From the NCBI RefSeq assembly GCF_003996985.1, contig NZ_RJJX01000019.1:1-64000 (forward strand): DNA of 64,000 bases, given 5' to 3'. Under the pieces are notes generated by a model. It had not been told where the DNA came from. It did no database searches and saw only the letters and a list, made by a program, of their open reading frames with translations. Origin of the DNA: Ancylomarina longa (GTDB taxonomy: Bacteria; Bacteroidota; Bacteroidia; Bacteroidales; Marinifilaceae). The position numbers and the translations under genes are program-made. Below, piece after piece: positions 46,125 to 55,367 of the stretch. Every line of letters starts with the position of its first letter. Position 1 is the first letter of the stretch.

Positions 46125-48476
46125 TCATTCATATTTTAACATGTTTGCCGGCGCAATACCAGATAGACTTGAAATAAGTTTGTAAATGGTTAAAAAGGCA
46201 ATTAAAAAAGTTAGCATAGCAGATATTAAAAAAATTCCAATGCCAATATGTATTCTATACGCAAACCCATTCAACCACCACTCCATGACAAAATATGCCA
46301 TCGTCCATGCTGCAGCAATAGCGAACAACATCCATTTAAGAAAATCCTTTAATAGAAGATGAAAGACCTGATCCATATTCGCCCCAAATACTTTTCGCAT
46401 CGCCACTTCTCGTGCTTTTCTCTCAGTAATAAAGGATGCCAATCCAAACAGACCTAAACAGGAAATGATAAATGCCACCAGAGTAAACGATAGAAATAAT
46501 TTACTCATACGAGATTCTGCTTGATAGAAATAGTCGAAATCATCAGACAATCGCCTGTATGTAAAAGGAATTTCCGGTAATATTTTATTCCAGGATTTTC
46601 TTATTTTATTAATAATAACAGGCTGCCTATCCTTACCAATTCTAATTCCTACATATTTAAAGGCTGCGGGATTTCGCATTATTATTAAGGGATCTACTCC
46701 AACTTTTAAACTATTAAAATTAAAATCCTTAACAACCCCAATAATGTGTCCCTTCTTCCCCCAGATGGTTAACTTTTCTCCTATAGAATTCTCCATATTC
46801 ATTTTACTCGCAGCTGATTCATTGATAATGAATTGAAGCGTGTCTGCTCCATATTGTTTCGAGAAAGTTCTTCCTTGTATAACATTCATCTCAAAAGTTT
46901 CGATAAAATCAAAATCCACAAATGAAAGTTGAAATAATATATCTCCTGCTTCCTTTAATTTTCCTGACCAATTCACATCCCATGTTGAATTTGCAAAATT
47001 TACAGGCATTTGATTCGCTGCTGTAACCCAATTAACTCCAGGTATCTTAATCCATTCATTCTTTAATTGCTCGTAGTTATTATTGAAATTCCCTCCCAAC
47101 TCTACATACACGATATTATCTTTATTGTAACCAATATCCGAACGTTTTAAAAATGCTAATTGCTGATAAATTATACCCGTAGAGATAAACAAAGCTACAG
47201 ACATAGTAAACTGAATAACAACTAATATTTTTCTAACCAGAGCAGAGTCGTGTCTTGAAAATCCTCTAATTATTTGAATTGGTGCAAAAGAAGACAGATA
47301 TGCGGCAGGATAGCTACCTGATACAATTCCTGTAAGAAGTACTACAATAATCGTTGCAAAGAAAAATTTATAATTTCCGGGATTCAATTCCAGATGGCGA
47401 TTAATCATATCTCCAAATTCCGGCAATAATAATTCAACCAATACAATCGAAATTCCTAGGGCGATAATGGTAAAAAAAAGGGATTCTCCGAGAAATAACC
47501 CAACCAAACCACGCCTTTGAGCACCAACTACTTTACGAATAGCAACTTCTTTAGATCGCCTTTCTGATCTTGCAGTCGCCAAATTCATATAATTAAAACA
47601 AGCTATCAGTAATATTACTATCGCAACAATAAAAAATAACCGGACATACCAAATAGGTCCAGCACTGCCCTTATTGATTGAATACAAATGATAATCTCCA
47701 AATGCCTGCATGTCTAGTTCCACATTTGAATTAAGAACATGCTTTGAAATAATTTTACTTATTTTTTTTCGAACATCATTCCTATTTGCATTCTTACGTA
47801 ATTTCACGAAAGTGTGAAATGTATTGGCTTCCCAGTCTTTTAAATCATAGTCCCAAAATTCCTGAAAAAAATTGAACGGAAGCAAAAAATCGTAAGTAAT
47901 GGAAGAATTTTCCCTTGCATTTTCAAGTACTGCACTAACTTCAAATTTATATTTAGAGTTAATAACAACAGTTTTCCCTACAGGGTTTATATCGCCAAAA
48001 TATTTGTTTGCAATTTTCTGAGATAATACAATGGAGTTTGGATTCAAAAAACAATTTGTAGTGTCACCATAAATCTTTTCAAATGAAAATATTTTAAAGA
48101 AATCCGCATCTACAATTTTTCCACCTTTCTCAATGAAATTTCTCCCTCCAACATTTACCGTCAACTGCCCCCACGAGGAAACGATACGGGTAGCATTTTC
48201 TATTTCAGGTATATCTTTTTTTAAAGTTTCGGCTAATGGCGAAGGTGTAGAATAAACCGAAAAAATATCACCATCAGCATATTTTTGATTCTCATACACA
48301 GAATATATCTGTTTAACATCCTGGTGAAAAGTATCATAAGAAGTCTCAAATTCTATCCAAATCAATATTAAAAGTGTACAAGTTACTCCTGTAGCCAATC
48401 CCAAAATATTTATCAGAGAATATACCTTTTGTCGAGACAGTCCTCTTAATACGGTATGCAGCAGAATTTTAATCAT
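46125..48476 (-). CDS. FtsX/MacB-type ABC transporter permease (first copy)
   Basis: A 783-residue inner-membrane permease with the same layout as the second copy: helix near 18-42, MacB-type periplasmic domain, three helices around 280-410 (FNYMNLATARSERRSKEVAIRKVVGA), another helix and periplasmic domain, and three C-terminal helices beginning SCLGLFGLASFITERKAREV. Its start codon is only 3 bp after the stop of the HlyD-type adaptor gene, so the two are translationally coupled. This order (adaptor, permease, ATPase, permease) is typical of MacAB-like tripartite exporters, which need an outer-membrane TolC-like channel; none is present here. Confidence 0.9.
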   Translation of the reverse strand: MIKILLHTVLRGLSRQKVYSLINILGLATGVTCTLLILIWIEFETSYDTFHQDVKQIYSVYENQKYADGDIFSVYSTPSPLAETLKKDIPEIENATRIVSSWGQLTVNVGGRNFIEKGGKIVDADFFKIFSFEKIYGDTTNCFLNPNSIVLSQKIANKYFGDINPVGKTVVINSKYKFEVSAVLENARENSSITYDFLLPFNFFQEFWDYDLKDWEANTFHTFVKLRKNANRNDVRKKISKIISKHVLNSNVELDMQAFGDYHLYSINKGSAGPIWYVRLFFIVAIVILLIACFNYMNLATARSERRSKEVAIRKVVGAQRRGLVGLFLGESLFFTIIALGISIVLVELLLPEFGDMINRHLELNPGNYKFFFATIIVVLLTGIVSGSYPAAYLSSFAPIQIIRGFSRHDSALVRKILVVIQFTMSVALFISTGIIYQQLAFLKRSDIGYNKDNIVYVELGGNFNNNYEQLKNEWIKIPGVNWVTAANQMPVNFANSTWDVNWSGKLKEAGDILFQLSFVDFDFIETFEMNVIQGRTFSKQYGADTLQFIINESAASKMNMENSIGEKLTIWGKKGHIIGVVKDFNFNSLKVGVDPLIIMRNPAAFKYVGIRIGKDRQPVIINKIRKSWNKILPEIPFTYRRLSDDFDYFYQAESRMSKLFLSFTLVAFIISCLGLFGLASFITERKAREVAMRKVFGANMDQVFHLLLKDFLKWMLFAIAAAWTMAYFVMEWWLNGFAYRIHIGIGIFLISAMLTFLIAFLTIYKLISSLSGIAPANMLKYE

Positions 48477-48479
48477 GCT

Positions 48480-49730
48480 TTATTTTAGTATAAGTTTGTC
48501 AAATTTATCAAAAGACTCATAACTATTAGTTAATACTTTTTCTCCAGTTTTTAATCCATCCAAGATCTCGTAATATTTTGGATTTTGATTCCCTAATTTA
48601 ATAGATCTCTTTACTGCAAAATCTCCAGATGGGTCAAGAACAAACACCCACTGCCCACCTGTACTTTGAAAAAAACCACCTCTTGGAATTACCATTGCTT
48701 CACGAGGTTCTCCAAGCTCAATTTTAGTTCTAAAAGTTTGCCCGGTTCTAATCCCAACAGGTCGTTCACCCTTAAATTTCAGATCTATCTCAAATTGCCC
48801 ATTTCTAACGTCAGGATAAACCTTTGAAACCAATAGATCATAATCATGATTATTAAAGTGAAAACTTGCATTCAATCCCTTCGTTAATCTAGTGATGTAT
48901 AACTCATCCACTAAAGCATTCACTTTAAAATTACTCAACACATTTATTTGCCCAAGGCGTTGTCCTCTTGATTTAGATTCTCCTAATTCTGCATTTAAAG
49001 TTCCCAATTGACCACTCACCGGAGCTTTTACATTTAAATTCTGTAGTTTTGCACGCACCAAAATCAAATTCTTTTCCATATTTTTCAGATTGTTCTCCAG
49101 ATTCTGAATTTGTATTCTTCGGGATAAAGAATCTGTCTTTTGTCGCTCCAAAAGTAATTCTCGGGTTTTTGTATAATAGCTAAAATTATCTTTAGAGGAT
49201 TCAAATTCTTCCCGAGAAATTAAATCCTTATCATAGAATATTCTGTTTCTATTATACTCTCTTTTACTTTTTGATAAATTCAAATCGATGTCCAATAAAC
49301 TTCGCTTGATATTTAAGCGATCTTGCTCCATACTCAATTTAGTATCTCTAAGCCTGTTTACTTGTTCTGTGAAAGCTGCTTCGGAATTTAATATCTGAAG
49401 GTTTAACTCAGAATTACTCAATCTCAGGATGACATCGCCTTTCTGAACCATATTACCTTCTTCCAATAAAATCTCCTCAACCCTACCTCCTTCAATCGCA
49501 TCTAAATATACCGTTGTAATCGGGTTTACTGTACCAGTTCTAGCAATATATTCCTGAAAAAAGTCCATCTTAACTTCAGCAATAGATAATTTTTCTTTTT
49601 TGATTTTCAACGTGCTTCCTGAGTTTCCAAGAAAAACACTATAAAGGAATACAATACCCAAAACTCCTAAAGCCATATACCAGTTTTTTTTCCGCTGATA
49701 CCATGGCTTACGCTCAATAGTTCTATCCAT
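48480..49730 (-). CDS. HlyD/MacA-type periplasmic adaptor
   Basis: A 416-residue membrane-fusion protein with one N-terminal membrane helix (about 15-31), a lipoyl half-motif with GGRVEEILLEEGNMVQKGDVILRL near 79-103, a long coiled-coil hairpin (about 110-220), a return lipoyl strand (NVKAPVSGQLGTLNAELGES) and a beta-barrel with the GIRTGQTFRTKIELG region. It links the inner-membrane exporter to an outer-membrane channel. It is the first gene of the operon and has a sigma-54 promoter about 44 bp upstream (49774-49789). The regulator that likely acts there is encoded divergently. Confidence 0.92.
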   Translation of the reverse strand: MDRTIERKPWYQRKKNWYMALGVLGIVFLYSVFLGNSGSTLKIKKEKLSIAEVKMDFFQEYIARTGTVNPITTVYLDAIEGGRVEEILLEEGNMVQKGDVILRLSNSELNLQILNSEAAFTEQVNRLRDTKLSMEQDRLNIKRSLLDIDLNLSKSKREYNRNRIFYDKDLISREEFESSKDNFSYYTKTRELLLERQKTDSLSRRIQIQNLENNLKNMEKNLILVRAKLQNLNVKAPVSGQLGTLNAELGESKSRGQRLGQINVLSNFKVNALVDELYITRLTKGLNASFHFNNHDYDLLVSKVYPDVRNGQFEIDLKFKGERPVGIRTGQTFRTKIELGEPREAMVIPRGGFFQSTGGQWVFVLDPSGDFAVKRSIKLGNQNPKYYEILDGLKTGEKVLTNSYESFDKFDKLILK

Positions 49731-49773
49731 TATTTTACTTATTTTATACCTTTTTCAAACACAACAATTCTTT

Positions 49774-49789
49774 AGCTACTTTCGTGCCA
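49774..49789 (-). promoter_or_regulatory. Sigma-54 (RpoN) promoter of the efflux operon
   Basis: TGGCACGAAAGTAGCT on the minus strand. GG and GC are separated by exactly ten bases as sigma-54 requires, and the -24 half TGGCACG is a perfect match; the -12 half reads TAGCT instead of TTGCT. It lies 44 bp before the HlyD-type start codon and 190 bp from the start of the divergent NtrC-type activator gene. The upstream gap has the palindrome acatttaatgt (49869-49879) and an aatga/tcatt pair (49917-49935), both possible activator sites. Confidence 0.75.
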
Positions 49790-49868
49790 AACAAAACTCA
49801 CACCTGACTACCAATTCTTTAGATAAAGTAAATCTAAATATCTCCCTCTCAATATGACCGAAATTAGC

Positions 49869-49879
49869 ACATTTAATGT
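49869..49879. promoter_or_regulatory. Palindrome, possible activator-binding site
   Basis: acatttaatgt, perfect 5-bp arms around one base, 80 bp upstream of the sigma-54 -24 element and within the usual range for an enhancer site of an NtrC-type regulator. Also upstream of the regulator gene itself. Only one clear copy is seen. Confidence 0.35.
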
Positions 49880-49976
49880 ACGATAACGAACATTTTTCTT
49901 TTAATTTTGATTTAATAATGATAACTTGAGTCATTAATAATAAATCAAATCCTGAAACTATTAATACATTCTAGTT

Positions 49977-51356
49977 ATGACAATTAAAAAAAGTGGCAAA
50001 ATATTAGCTATAGATGATAATGAAGATATTTTATTCTCATTAAAGCTTCTCTTGAAACAACATGTTGAACTTATCCACTCCGAATCTGATCCTGAAATGA
50101 TTCCCAAGCTAATGAAACAGCAACAATATGATGTTATTCTATTAGATATGAATTTTACCAAAGATGCAATAAGTGGACAGGAGGGCTATTTTTGGTTGAA
50201 TAAAATATTACAGATAGATTCCCAGGCAGTTGTTTTGTTTATTACAGCCTATGGAGATATTGAAAAATCGGTGAAAGCAATTAAAGCCGGAGCGACAGAT
50301 TTCATATTAAAGCCTTGGCAAAACGAAAAGTTACTTGCTACTATTTCTGCGGCTATCAAACTCCGTAAATCAAAAGAGGAAGTAAGTGAACTGAAAACCA
50401 AGCAAAAAGAGTTAAATGCCGTTCTAGATCAGCCATTTAATGATTTTATCGGATCCTCTCCTGAAATACAACAGGTTTTTTCAACCATTTCGAAAGTTGC
50501 AAAAACAGATGCTAACGTTTTAATTTTAGGCGAAAATGGCACCGGTAAGGAACTAGTTGCGAGAGCGCTACACAGAAATTCAAGTAGAAGAGATGAAGTT
50601 TTTGTGAGTGTGGATCTAGGATCTATAAATGAAAACTTGTTTGAAAGTGAATTGTTTGGTCATGTTAAAGGTGCTTTTACTGATGCACGCTCTGATCGGC
50701 CAGGTAGATTTGAAATTGCATCAGGAGGAACTTTATTCTTGGATGAAATTGGAAACCTCAGTATGCCGATGCAGGCAAAATTACTAACCGTACTGGAACG
50801 TAGAGAAGTTATAAGAGTCGGCTCAAACAAACCAATTCCTATCGACATCAGACTTATCTGTGCAACAAATATGCCTTTAAAACAAATGGCGTCTGAAGAA
50901 AAATACCGACAAGATCTATTATATAGGATTAATACAGTAGAAATAGATCTTCCTCCTTTACGAGAGAGATATGAAGATATCCCCTTACTGGCAAATCACT
51001 TTTTAGAGATTTATTCAAAAAAATACAAAAAACACATCAACGCACTCTCCAAGGCATGTATAAATAAATTATACGATTATAGCTGGCCAGGCAATGTACG
51101 AGAATTGCAACATTTAATGGAACGCGCAATTATTATGGCGGATGAGAAAAATCTTGAACCTTCCGATTTCCAAATTAGTATGGAAAGAAATTTGCAAGGT
51201 GATGTAGAATTTGATTCCTATAATTTGGAAGAGGTCGAAAAAAATATCATCCAGAAAGTATTAAAAACAAATAAAGGAAATATTTCCAAAGCGGCAGGAG
51301 AATTGGGTCTCACCCGTACATCATTATATCGAAGATTAGAAAAATATGGTTTATAA
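49977..51356 (+). CDS. NtrC-type sigma-54-dependent response regulator
   Basis: A 459-residue regulator. Receiver domain at 8-125 with acidic pair D13/D14, phospho-acceptor D57, T90 and K112. AAA+ domain at about 155-390 with Walker A GENGTGKE, Walker B GGTLFLDEIGNL and the arginine-finger region. The sigma-54 contact loop reads GAFTDA (232-237) where GAFTGA is canonical, a Gly-to-Asp change. A Fis-type helix-turn-helix ends the protein (NISKAAGELGLTRTSLYRRL). The kinase gene overlaps its end by 11 bp, and the divergent efflux operon has a sigma-54 promoter, so that operon is its likely target. Activation by phosphorylation at D57 is inferred from the family. Confidence 0.95.
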   Translation: MTIKKSGKILAIDDNEDILFSLKLLLKQHVELIHSESDPEMIPKLMKQQQYDVILLDMNFTKDAISGQEGYFWLNKILQIDSQAVVLFITAYGDIEKSVKAIKAGATDFILKPWQNEKLLATISAAIKLRKSKEEVSELKTKQKELNAVLDQPFNDFIGSSPEIQQVFSTISKVAKTDANVLILGENGTGKELVARALHRNSSRRDEVFVSVDLGSINENLFESELFGHVKGAFTDARSDRPGRFEIASGGTLFLDEIGNLSMPMQAKLLTVLERREVIRVGSNKPIPIDIRLICATNMPLKQMASEEKYRQDLLYRINTVEIDLPPLRERYEDIPLLANHFLEIYSKKYKKHINALSKACINKLYDYSWPGNVRELQHLMERAIIMADEKNLEPSDFQISMERNLQGDVEFDSYNLEEVEKNIIQKVLKTNKGNISKAAGELGLTRTSLYRRLEKYGL

Positions 51357-52704
51357 AAGTTTCCGCATAAATTTTATTATTAGGATAATTGTGCTTTCGG
51401 CTACAATTTTCCTGCTATTCTACCTGCTTACAAAAAAGAATTTGTACTTCACCGCGAGCCTAACACTCCTGGCGATTGTGTATCAAATCTACGAAATCAT
51501 AAAATATGTAGAAAAAACAAATCGATTATTAAAGAACTTTCTGGAGTCTATCAGGTATTCAGATTTTACGAGAAATTTTCAGGTTCAAGGTCTTGGAAGT
51601 TCATTCGATAAATTGCAGGAATCATTTAATGCAGTAATAACTGATTTTCAAAAAATTCGAGCTGAAAAAGAAGAACACTATTTCTATCTGCAATCGGTTA
51701 TACAGCACATTGGCATTAGTTTGGTGGCTTTTCATCGAGATGGATCGGTTGAGATGATAAATAATGCCTCTAAAAAACTTTTCCAAAAGAGCAATCTTAA
51801 AAAAATCCAGGATTTAAATAGTTTTAGTCCGGAATTAGTAGATGCATTACTTAAATTAAAACATGGTGAAAATACGCTGGTTAAGGTAAGTGATAATGAA
51901 GATATTCTACAATTAGCAGTGTATGCTACTGAATTTAAAATCAACAACCGGCAAGTTATATTGGTTTCAATAAAGAATATTCAGTATGAATTGGAAGAAC
52001 AGGAAATAGAATCTTGGCAAAAGTTAATTCGCGTGCTTACACACGAAATCATGAATTCTATTACTCCTATTTCATCTCTTTCAACCACACTTACAACCAT
52101 TTTAGATGACTTTGGAGAAAACAATACAAATAATTTCAAATCAGAAGATTTAGAAACACTTAACGAAGTCAAGTTAGCCTTGGAAACTATCCATAAAAGG
52201 AGTTCTGGTCTACTTCACTTTGTTGATACTTATAGGAATTTAACGAAAATACCAAAACCTAATTTTAGTATTTTTCAGGTTCAAAAGCTTTTTAGCAATA
52301 TAAATCGTTTAATGGAAGAGGAAATAAAACGAAACAATATTGCATGTGAGATAATTATTAAACCAGAAAGTATCGAACTTTCCGCTGATGAACAATTAAT
52401 TGAACAAGTATTAATAAATCTGATCAAAAATTCTATTCATGCTTTAGAGCAAACAACAAATCCTAAAATAGAATTAAAAGCTTTCCTAAATAAACGTGGA
52501 CGTGTATCTATTCAAGTTAATGATAACGGTCAAGGCATAATTAAGGAGGTCTTAGACAAAGTATTTATACCATTCTTCACAACTAAACCAAGGGGTTCTG
52601 GCATCGGGCTAAGTCTGTCAAAACAGATTCTACGCCTACATGGTGGTACCATAACAGTTCAATCTGTACCAGATGAAAAAACTAGTTTTACATTGACTTT
52701 TTAA
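51346..52704 (+). CDS. Sensor histidine kinase, partner of the NtrC-type regulator
   Basis: A 452-residue kinase with two N-terminal membrane helices (about 8-26 and 30-48) that leave almost no periplasmic loop, then a cytoplasmic PAS-like region (about 100-215), the HisKA box RVLTHEIMNSITPISSL with His233, and an HATPase domain (NLIKNSIHALEQ, VNDNGQGI, GSGIGLSLSKQIL). The lack of an outer sensing domain suggests it reads a membrane or cytoplasmic signal. It overlaps the regulator gene by 11 bp and so forms a cognate pair with it. This pairing beside an FtsX/HlyD exporter is common in Bacteroidota and suggests an envelope-stress role. Confidence 0.93.
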   Translation: MVYKSFRINFIIRIIVLSATIFLLFYLLTKKNLYFTASLTLLAIVYQIYEIIKYVEKTNRLLKNFLESIRYSDFTRNFQVQGLGSSFDKLQESFNAVITDFQKIRAEKEEHYFYLQSVIQHIGISLVAFHRDGSVEMINNASKKLFQKSNLKKIQDLNSFSPELVDALLKLKHGENTLVKVSDNEDILQLAVYATEFKINNRQVILVSIKNIQYELEEQEIESWQKLIRVLTHEIMNSITPISSLSTTLTTILDDFGENNTNNFKSEDLETLNEVKLALETIHKRSSGLLHFVDTYRNLTKIPKPNFSIFQVQKLFSNINRLMEEEIKRNNIACEIIIKPESIELSADEQLIEQVLINLIKNSIHALEQTTNPKIELKAFLNKRGRVSIQVNDNGQGIIKEVLDKVFIPFFTTKPRGSGIGLSLSKQILRLHGGTITVQSVPDEKTSFTLTF

Positions 52705-52812
52705 TCGGAAAGAGGAATATAATTAAACTTCCTAATAATTTTAATTTAAGAAATTCTTTCATTAAATTTAAAGGGCTAATCAATTTATAACCCTTAATAA
52801 ACTTTACAGCAT

Positions 52813-53061
52813 ATGACTAAGACAATAACATTTAATGAGTTAAGACAAATTAAGGATCGCTTACCAGAAGGAAGCATGCAAAGGATTGCACAAGATTTAC
52901 AATTAAACGTTGAAACAGTTAGAAATTATTTTGGTGGAACAAATTTTGAAAAAGGCAAAAGTGTAGGTATACACGTAGAACAAGGTCCCGATGGAGGAAT
53001 TGTTGAACTCGACGATACAACTATTTTAGATTGCGCTATTCGTATTTTGGAGAATGCCTAA
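52813..53061 (+). CDS. Small helix-turn-helix DNA-binding-like protein
   Basis: An 82-residue protein. The first half reads as a helix-turn-helix (LPEGSMQRIAQDLQLNVETVRNYFGG), where the second helix would contact DNA; the second half is short and beta-rich (GIHVEQGPDGGIVELDD) and may dimerise or bind a ligand. I do not recognise a named family. It stands between the sigma-54 kinase pair and the convergent rex gene and has its own terminator, so it is a separate unit. A regulatory role is inferred from the first half only. Confidence 0.7.
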   Translation: MTKTITFNELRQIKDRLPEGSMQRIAQDLQLNVETVRNYFGGTNFEKGKSVGIHVEQGPDGGIVELDDTTILDCAIRILENA

Positions 53062-53086
53062 AAATTGAATCATCAAATAAATAAAG

Positions 53087-53120
53087 AGGGTCCTAGAATA
53101 ATTTTCTAAGACCCTTTTTT
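53087..53120 (+). terminator. Intrinsic terminator of the small DNA-binding protein gene
   Basis: 12-bp stem with one mismatch (53087-53098 with 53104-53115), 5-base loop and a run of Ts. It starts 25 bp past the stop codon. Confidence 0.82.
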
Positions 53121-53157
53121 AATCCGCCTTCTTTATCAGAGGATATTCTCTATTCTT

Positions 53158-53811
53158 TTAATTTTTTTCGGTGTGCAGTTTATTAAATATAATAGCTAGA
53201 TTAGAATACAAACTGGTATTTTGAACTATTATATCTTCAGGAACCTTAATTCTAGCAGGGGTAAAATTCCAAATTGCTTTAATTCCCCAGGCAACCATTA
53301 AATCTGCAACCGTTTGAGCATTTTCAGCCGGAACAGTAATAATTCCCATTACTACACTTAACTCTTGAGCCAGATCTCTAAATTGATCAATATGAAAGAC
53401 CTCAATATCATTGATCTTTCGACCAATAGTGATTGGACTAATATCAAATGCAGCTACAATATTAAGGCCAAAATGTGTTAGACCATTATCATGTAATAGC
53501 GCTGATCCAAGCGAGCCTGCTCCCACCAAAAATGCACTATCCATCACAGAAAATCCTAAAAAGTCTGACAACACATCAACGATGGCTTTAACCTCATAGC
53601 CGACTCTGGTTTTACCAACGATACTCGTATAAGATAAATCCTTTGTGACTTGGGTGGGATCAATATTCATGTAGTTTGCAATCTGTGTAGATGAAACAAA
53701 TTGTTGTCCTTTTCTTAGTAATCCTTCCGCAAAAGCCAGATAACAAGGCATGCGTCTGAGTGTAGGTTCTGGTACCCCTTGCATTTTTTTTGAATTTTGA
53801 ATCATAGTCAT
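53158..53811 (-). CDS. rex: Redox-sensing transcriptional repressor Rex
   Basis: Repressor that binds DNA when NADH is low and releases it when NADH/NAD+ rises, often controlling fermentation and hydrogen genes. The 217-residue product has the N-terminal winged helix (TLRRMPCYLAFAEGLLRKGQQFVSSTQIANYMNIDPTQVTKD is its region, about 17-58), the Rossmann motif FLVGAGSLGSALL and the C-terminal swap helix. It is a single-gene unit. The palindrome TTGTCTTAGACAA (53872-53884) about 60 bp upstream could be a self-control site but is shorter than the known 18-bp Rex operator. Confidence 0.93.
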   Translation of the reverse strand: MTMIQNSKKMQGVPEPTLRRMPCYLAFAEGLLRKGQQFVSSTQIANYMNIDPTQVTKDLSYTSIVGKTRVGYEVKAIVDVLSDFLGFSVMDSAFLVGAGSLGSALLHDNGLTHFGLNIVAAFDISPITIGRKINDIEVFHIDQFRDLAQELSVVMGIITVPAENAQTVADLMVAWGIKAIWNFTPARIKVPEDIIVQNTSLYSNLAIIFNKLHTEKN

Positions 53812-53949
53812 TTACTTATTCCGTAAAACAAAATTAAATAAGTTTTTAATAAAGAATAATTTCCTTATTAATTGTCTTAGACAAATTAGCATTTTGAAAA
53901 ACCGGCGCTGGGGAAATAAGACTAGCAAAAAGCTAAACATCAAATTTAG

Positions 53950-54024
53950 TGGGCGGTATAGGATTCGAACCTATGACCCCTTGGGTGTAAACCAAGTGCT
54001 CTGAACCAGCTGAGCTAACCGCCC
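53950..54024 (-). tRNA. tRNA-Val (anticodon TAC)
   Basis: The minus strand folds as a full cloverleaf: 7-bp acceptor GGGCGGT/ACCGCCC, D arm GCTC...GAGC, anticodon stem CTTGG/CCAAG with loop TTTACAC (anticodon TAC, valine), T arm ATAGG TTCGAAT CCTAT, and discriminator A. The CCA end is not encoded. A consensus promoter lies 10 bp upstream. Confidence 0.97.
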
Positions 54025-54033
54025 TAAAAGCTG

Positions 54034-54064
54034 CAAATATACGCAGAAAAATCCTGCACAACAA
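54034..54064 (-). promoter_or_regulatory. Promoter of tRNA-Val
   Basis: On the minus strand TTG (54062-54064), 20 bases, then TATATTTG (54034-54041) match the Bacteroidota -33/-7 consensus (TTG-N19-21-TAnnTTTG). It would start transcription just before the mature tRNA. Confidence 0.7.
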
Positions 54065-54080
54065 TATTTCAATCGTTTAA

Positions 54081-55367
54081 TTAAATCACCTCAGCCACAA
54101 CAAATGTACTTCCACCAACAAAAATCAGATCTTCAACATGGGATGCAGAAATAGCTGCTTTATATGCCAAGGTTACCGTTGAATAAGCATTTCCTATCAA
54201 ATTAAACTGCCTGCCCTTCTCTTTAAGTATATTTTCATTCAGAGCCCTTGGAATAGAAGCTTTAGTGAAATAATATATGGCATTTTCGGGTAATAAGTTT
54301 AATACTTCATCGATTTCTTTATCATTCACCATTCCAAATACAACATGCAATTTTCTATAATCAACTCGTTGTATTTGCTCTATTATTTCTTTAATACCAG
54401 CAATATTATGCCCCGTATCACAAATTACTCGTGGACTTTCTTGCAGAATCTGCCATCGCCCTAATAAGCCAGTATTAGAAACAACTCTGCCAAGTCCATC
54501 TAGAATATCTTCCTGATGAATAGTAATTCCTGCTTGTATCAATAATTCTAAAACACTAAGAATGGTTTTAAGGTTCTTTTGTTGATATTGCCCTAGCAAA
54601 TCACATTCTATTCTAACAAATTCTCCCGTTCGTTTTATTTTGTAGTATAATAACTGTTTATCGTTTAAAATTTCAGTTTTCTTGAGCTCATAACAATTCG
54701 AGGCAAAAACAATATCACTATTATTTTCTAGAGCAATATCCCTAAAAACATCAGCAGACTCGTTTTGTTCTTCACCGATTACGACAGGTATTCCTGATTT
54801 AATAATCCCTGCCTTTTCTCTTGCTATTTGCATAAGATTATTTCCTAACAAAACAGTATGATCTTTGCTAATATTTGTTATAACAGAGAGTATTGGTGAA
54901 ATAATATTCGTAGAATCCAATCTCCCGCCTAAACCAACTTCAATTATTGCAATATCAACCTTTTTACGTGCAAAAAAATCAAACGCCAATGCCACTGTCA
55001 TCTCAAAAAAAGATGGTTCTATTTGTTTAAACTCATCTTTATGATTAGCGATAAAATCCACAACCTCTTGTTTCGGTATAGGTACTCCATTAATTTTTAT
55101 TCTTTCTCTGAAATCACGCAAATGTGGAGAAGTATACAAGCCAACTTTCAATCCGCATGTTTGTAGCACGGATGCAAGTGCATGAGAAACAGAACCTTTA
55201 CCATTTGTACCTCCAACATGAATTGTTTTAAATTTTTGATGTGGATGACAAAAATAGGTATCTAAGGCAATCGTATTATCCAAATTTGCTTTATAGGCAG
55301 CCTTCCCTGTTCGCTGATACATAGGAAGCTGAGTGAACAAAAAATCTAAAGTTTCTTGATAATTCAT
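54081..55367 (-). CDS. folC: Folylpolyglutamate synthase/dihydrofolate synthase
   Basis: Adds glutamate to dihydropteroate or folate, keeping folates in the cell. The 428-residue product has the Mur-ligase-type P-loop HVGGTNGKGSVSHAL, the GLGGRLDSTN and NISKDHTVLLG segments of the ATP and folate site, and DTGHNIAGI in the C-terminal domain. The ATG at 55367 is chosen; an ATG six codons upstream is possible, but the conserved family begins nearer the chosen one. It lies on the minus strand ahead of tRNA-Val and rex; the tRNA has its own promoter. Confidence 0.94.
   Translation of the reverse strand: MNYQETLDFLFTQLPMYQRTGKAAYKANLDNTIALDTYFCHPHQKFKTIHVGGTNGKGSVSHALASVLQTCGLKVGLYTSPHLRDFRERIKINGVPIPKQEVVDFIANHKDEFKQIEPSFFEMTVALAFDFFARKKVDIAIIEVGLGGRLDSTNIISPILSVITNISKDHTVLLGNNLMQIAREKAGIIKSGIPVVIGEEQNESADVFRDIALENNSDIVFASNCYELKKTEILNDKQLLYYKIKRTGEFVRIECDLLGQYQQKNLKTILSVLELLIQAGITIHQEDILDGLGRVVSNTGLLGRWQILQESPRVICDTGHNIAGIKEIIEQIQRVDYRKLHVVFGMVNDKEIDEVLNLLPENAIYYFTKASIPRALNENILKEKGRQFNLIGNAYSTVTLAYKAAISASHVEDLIFVGGSTFVVAEVI

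Noticed and set aside
53872-53884. Rex self-operator TTGTCTTAGACAA upstream of rex
   Set aside because: It is 13 bp with a 1-bp centre, whereas the known Rex operator is about 18 bp; kept only as a remark under rex.
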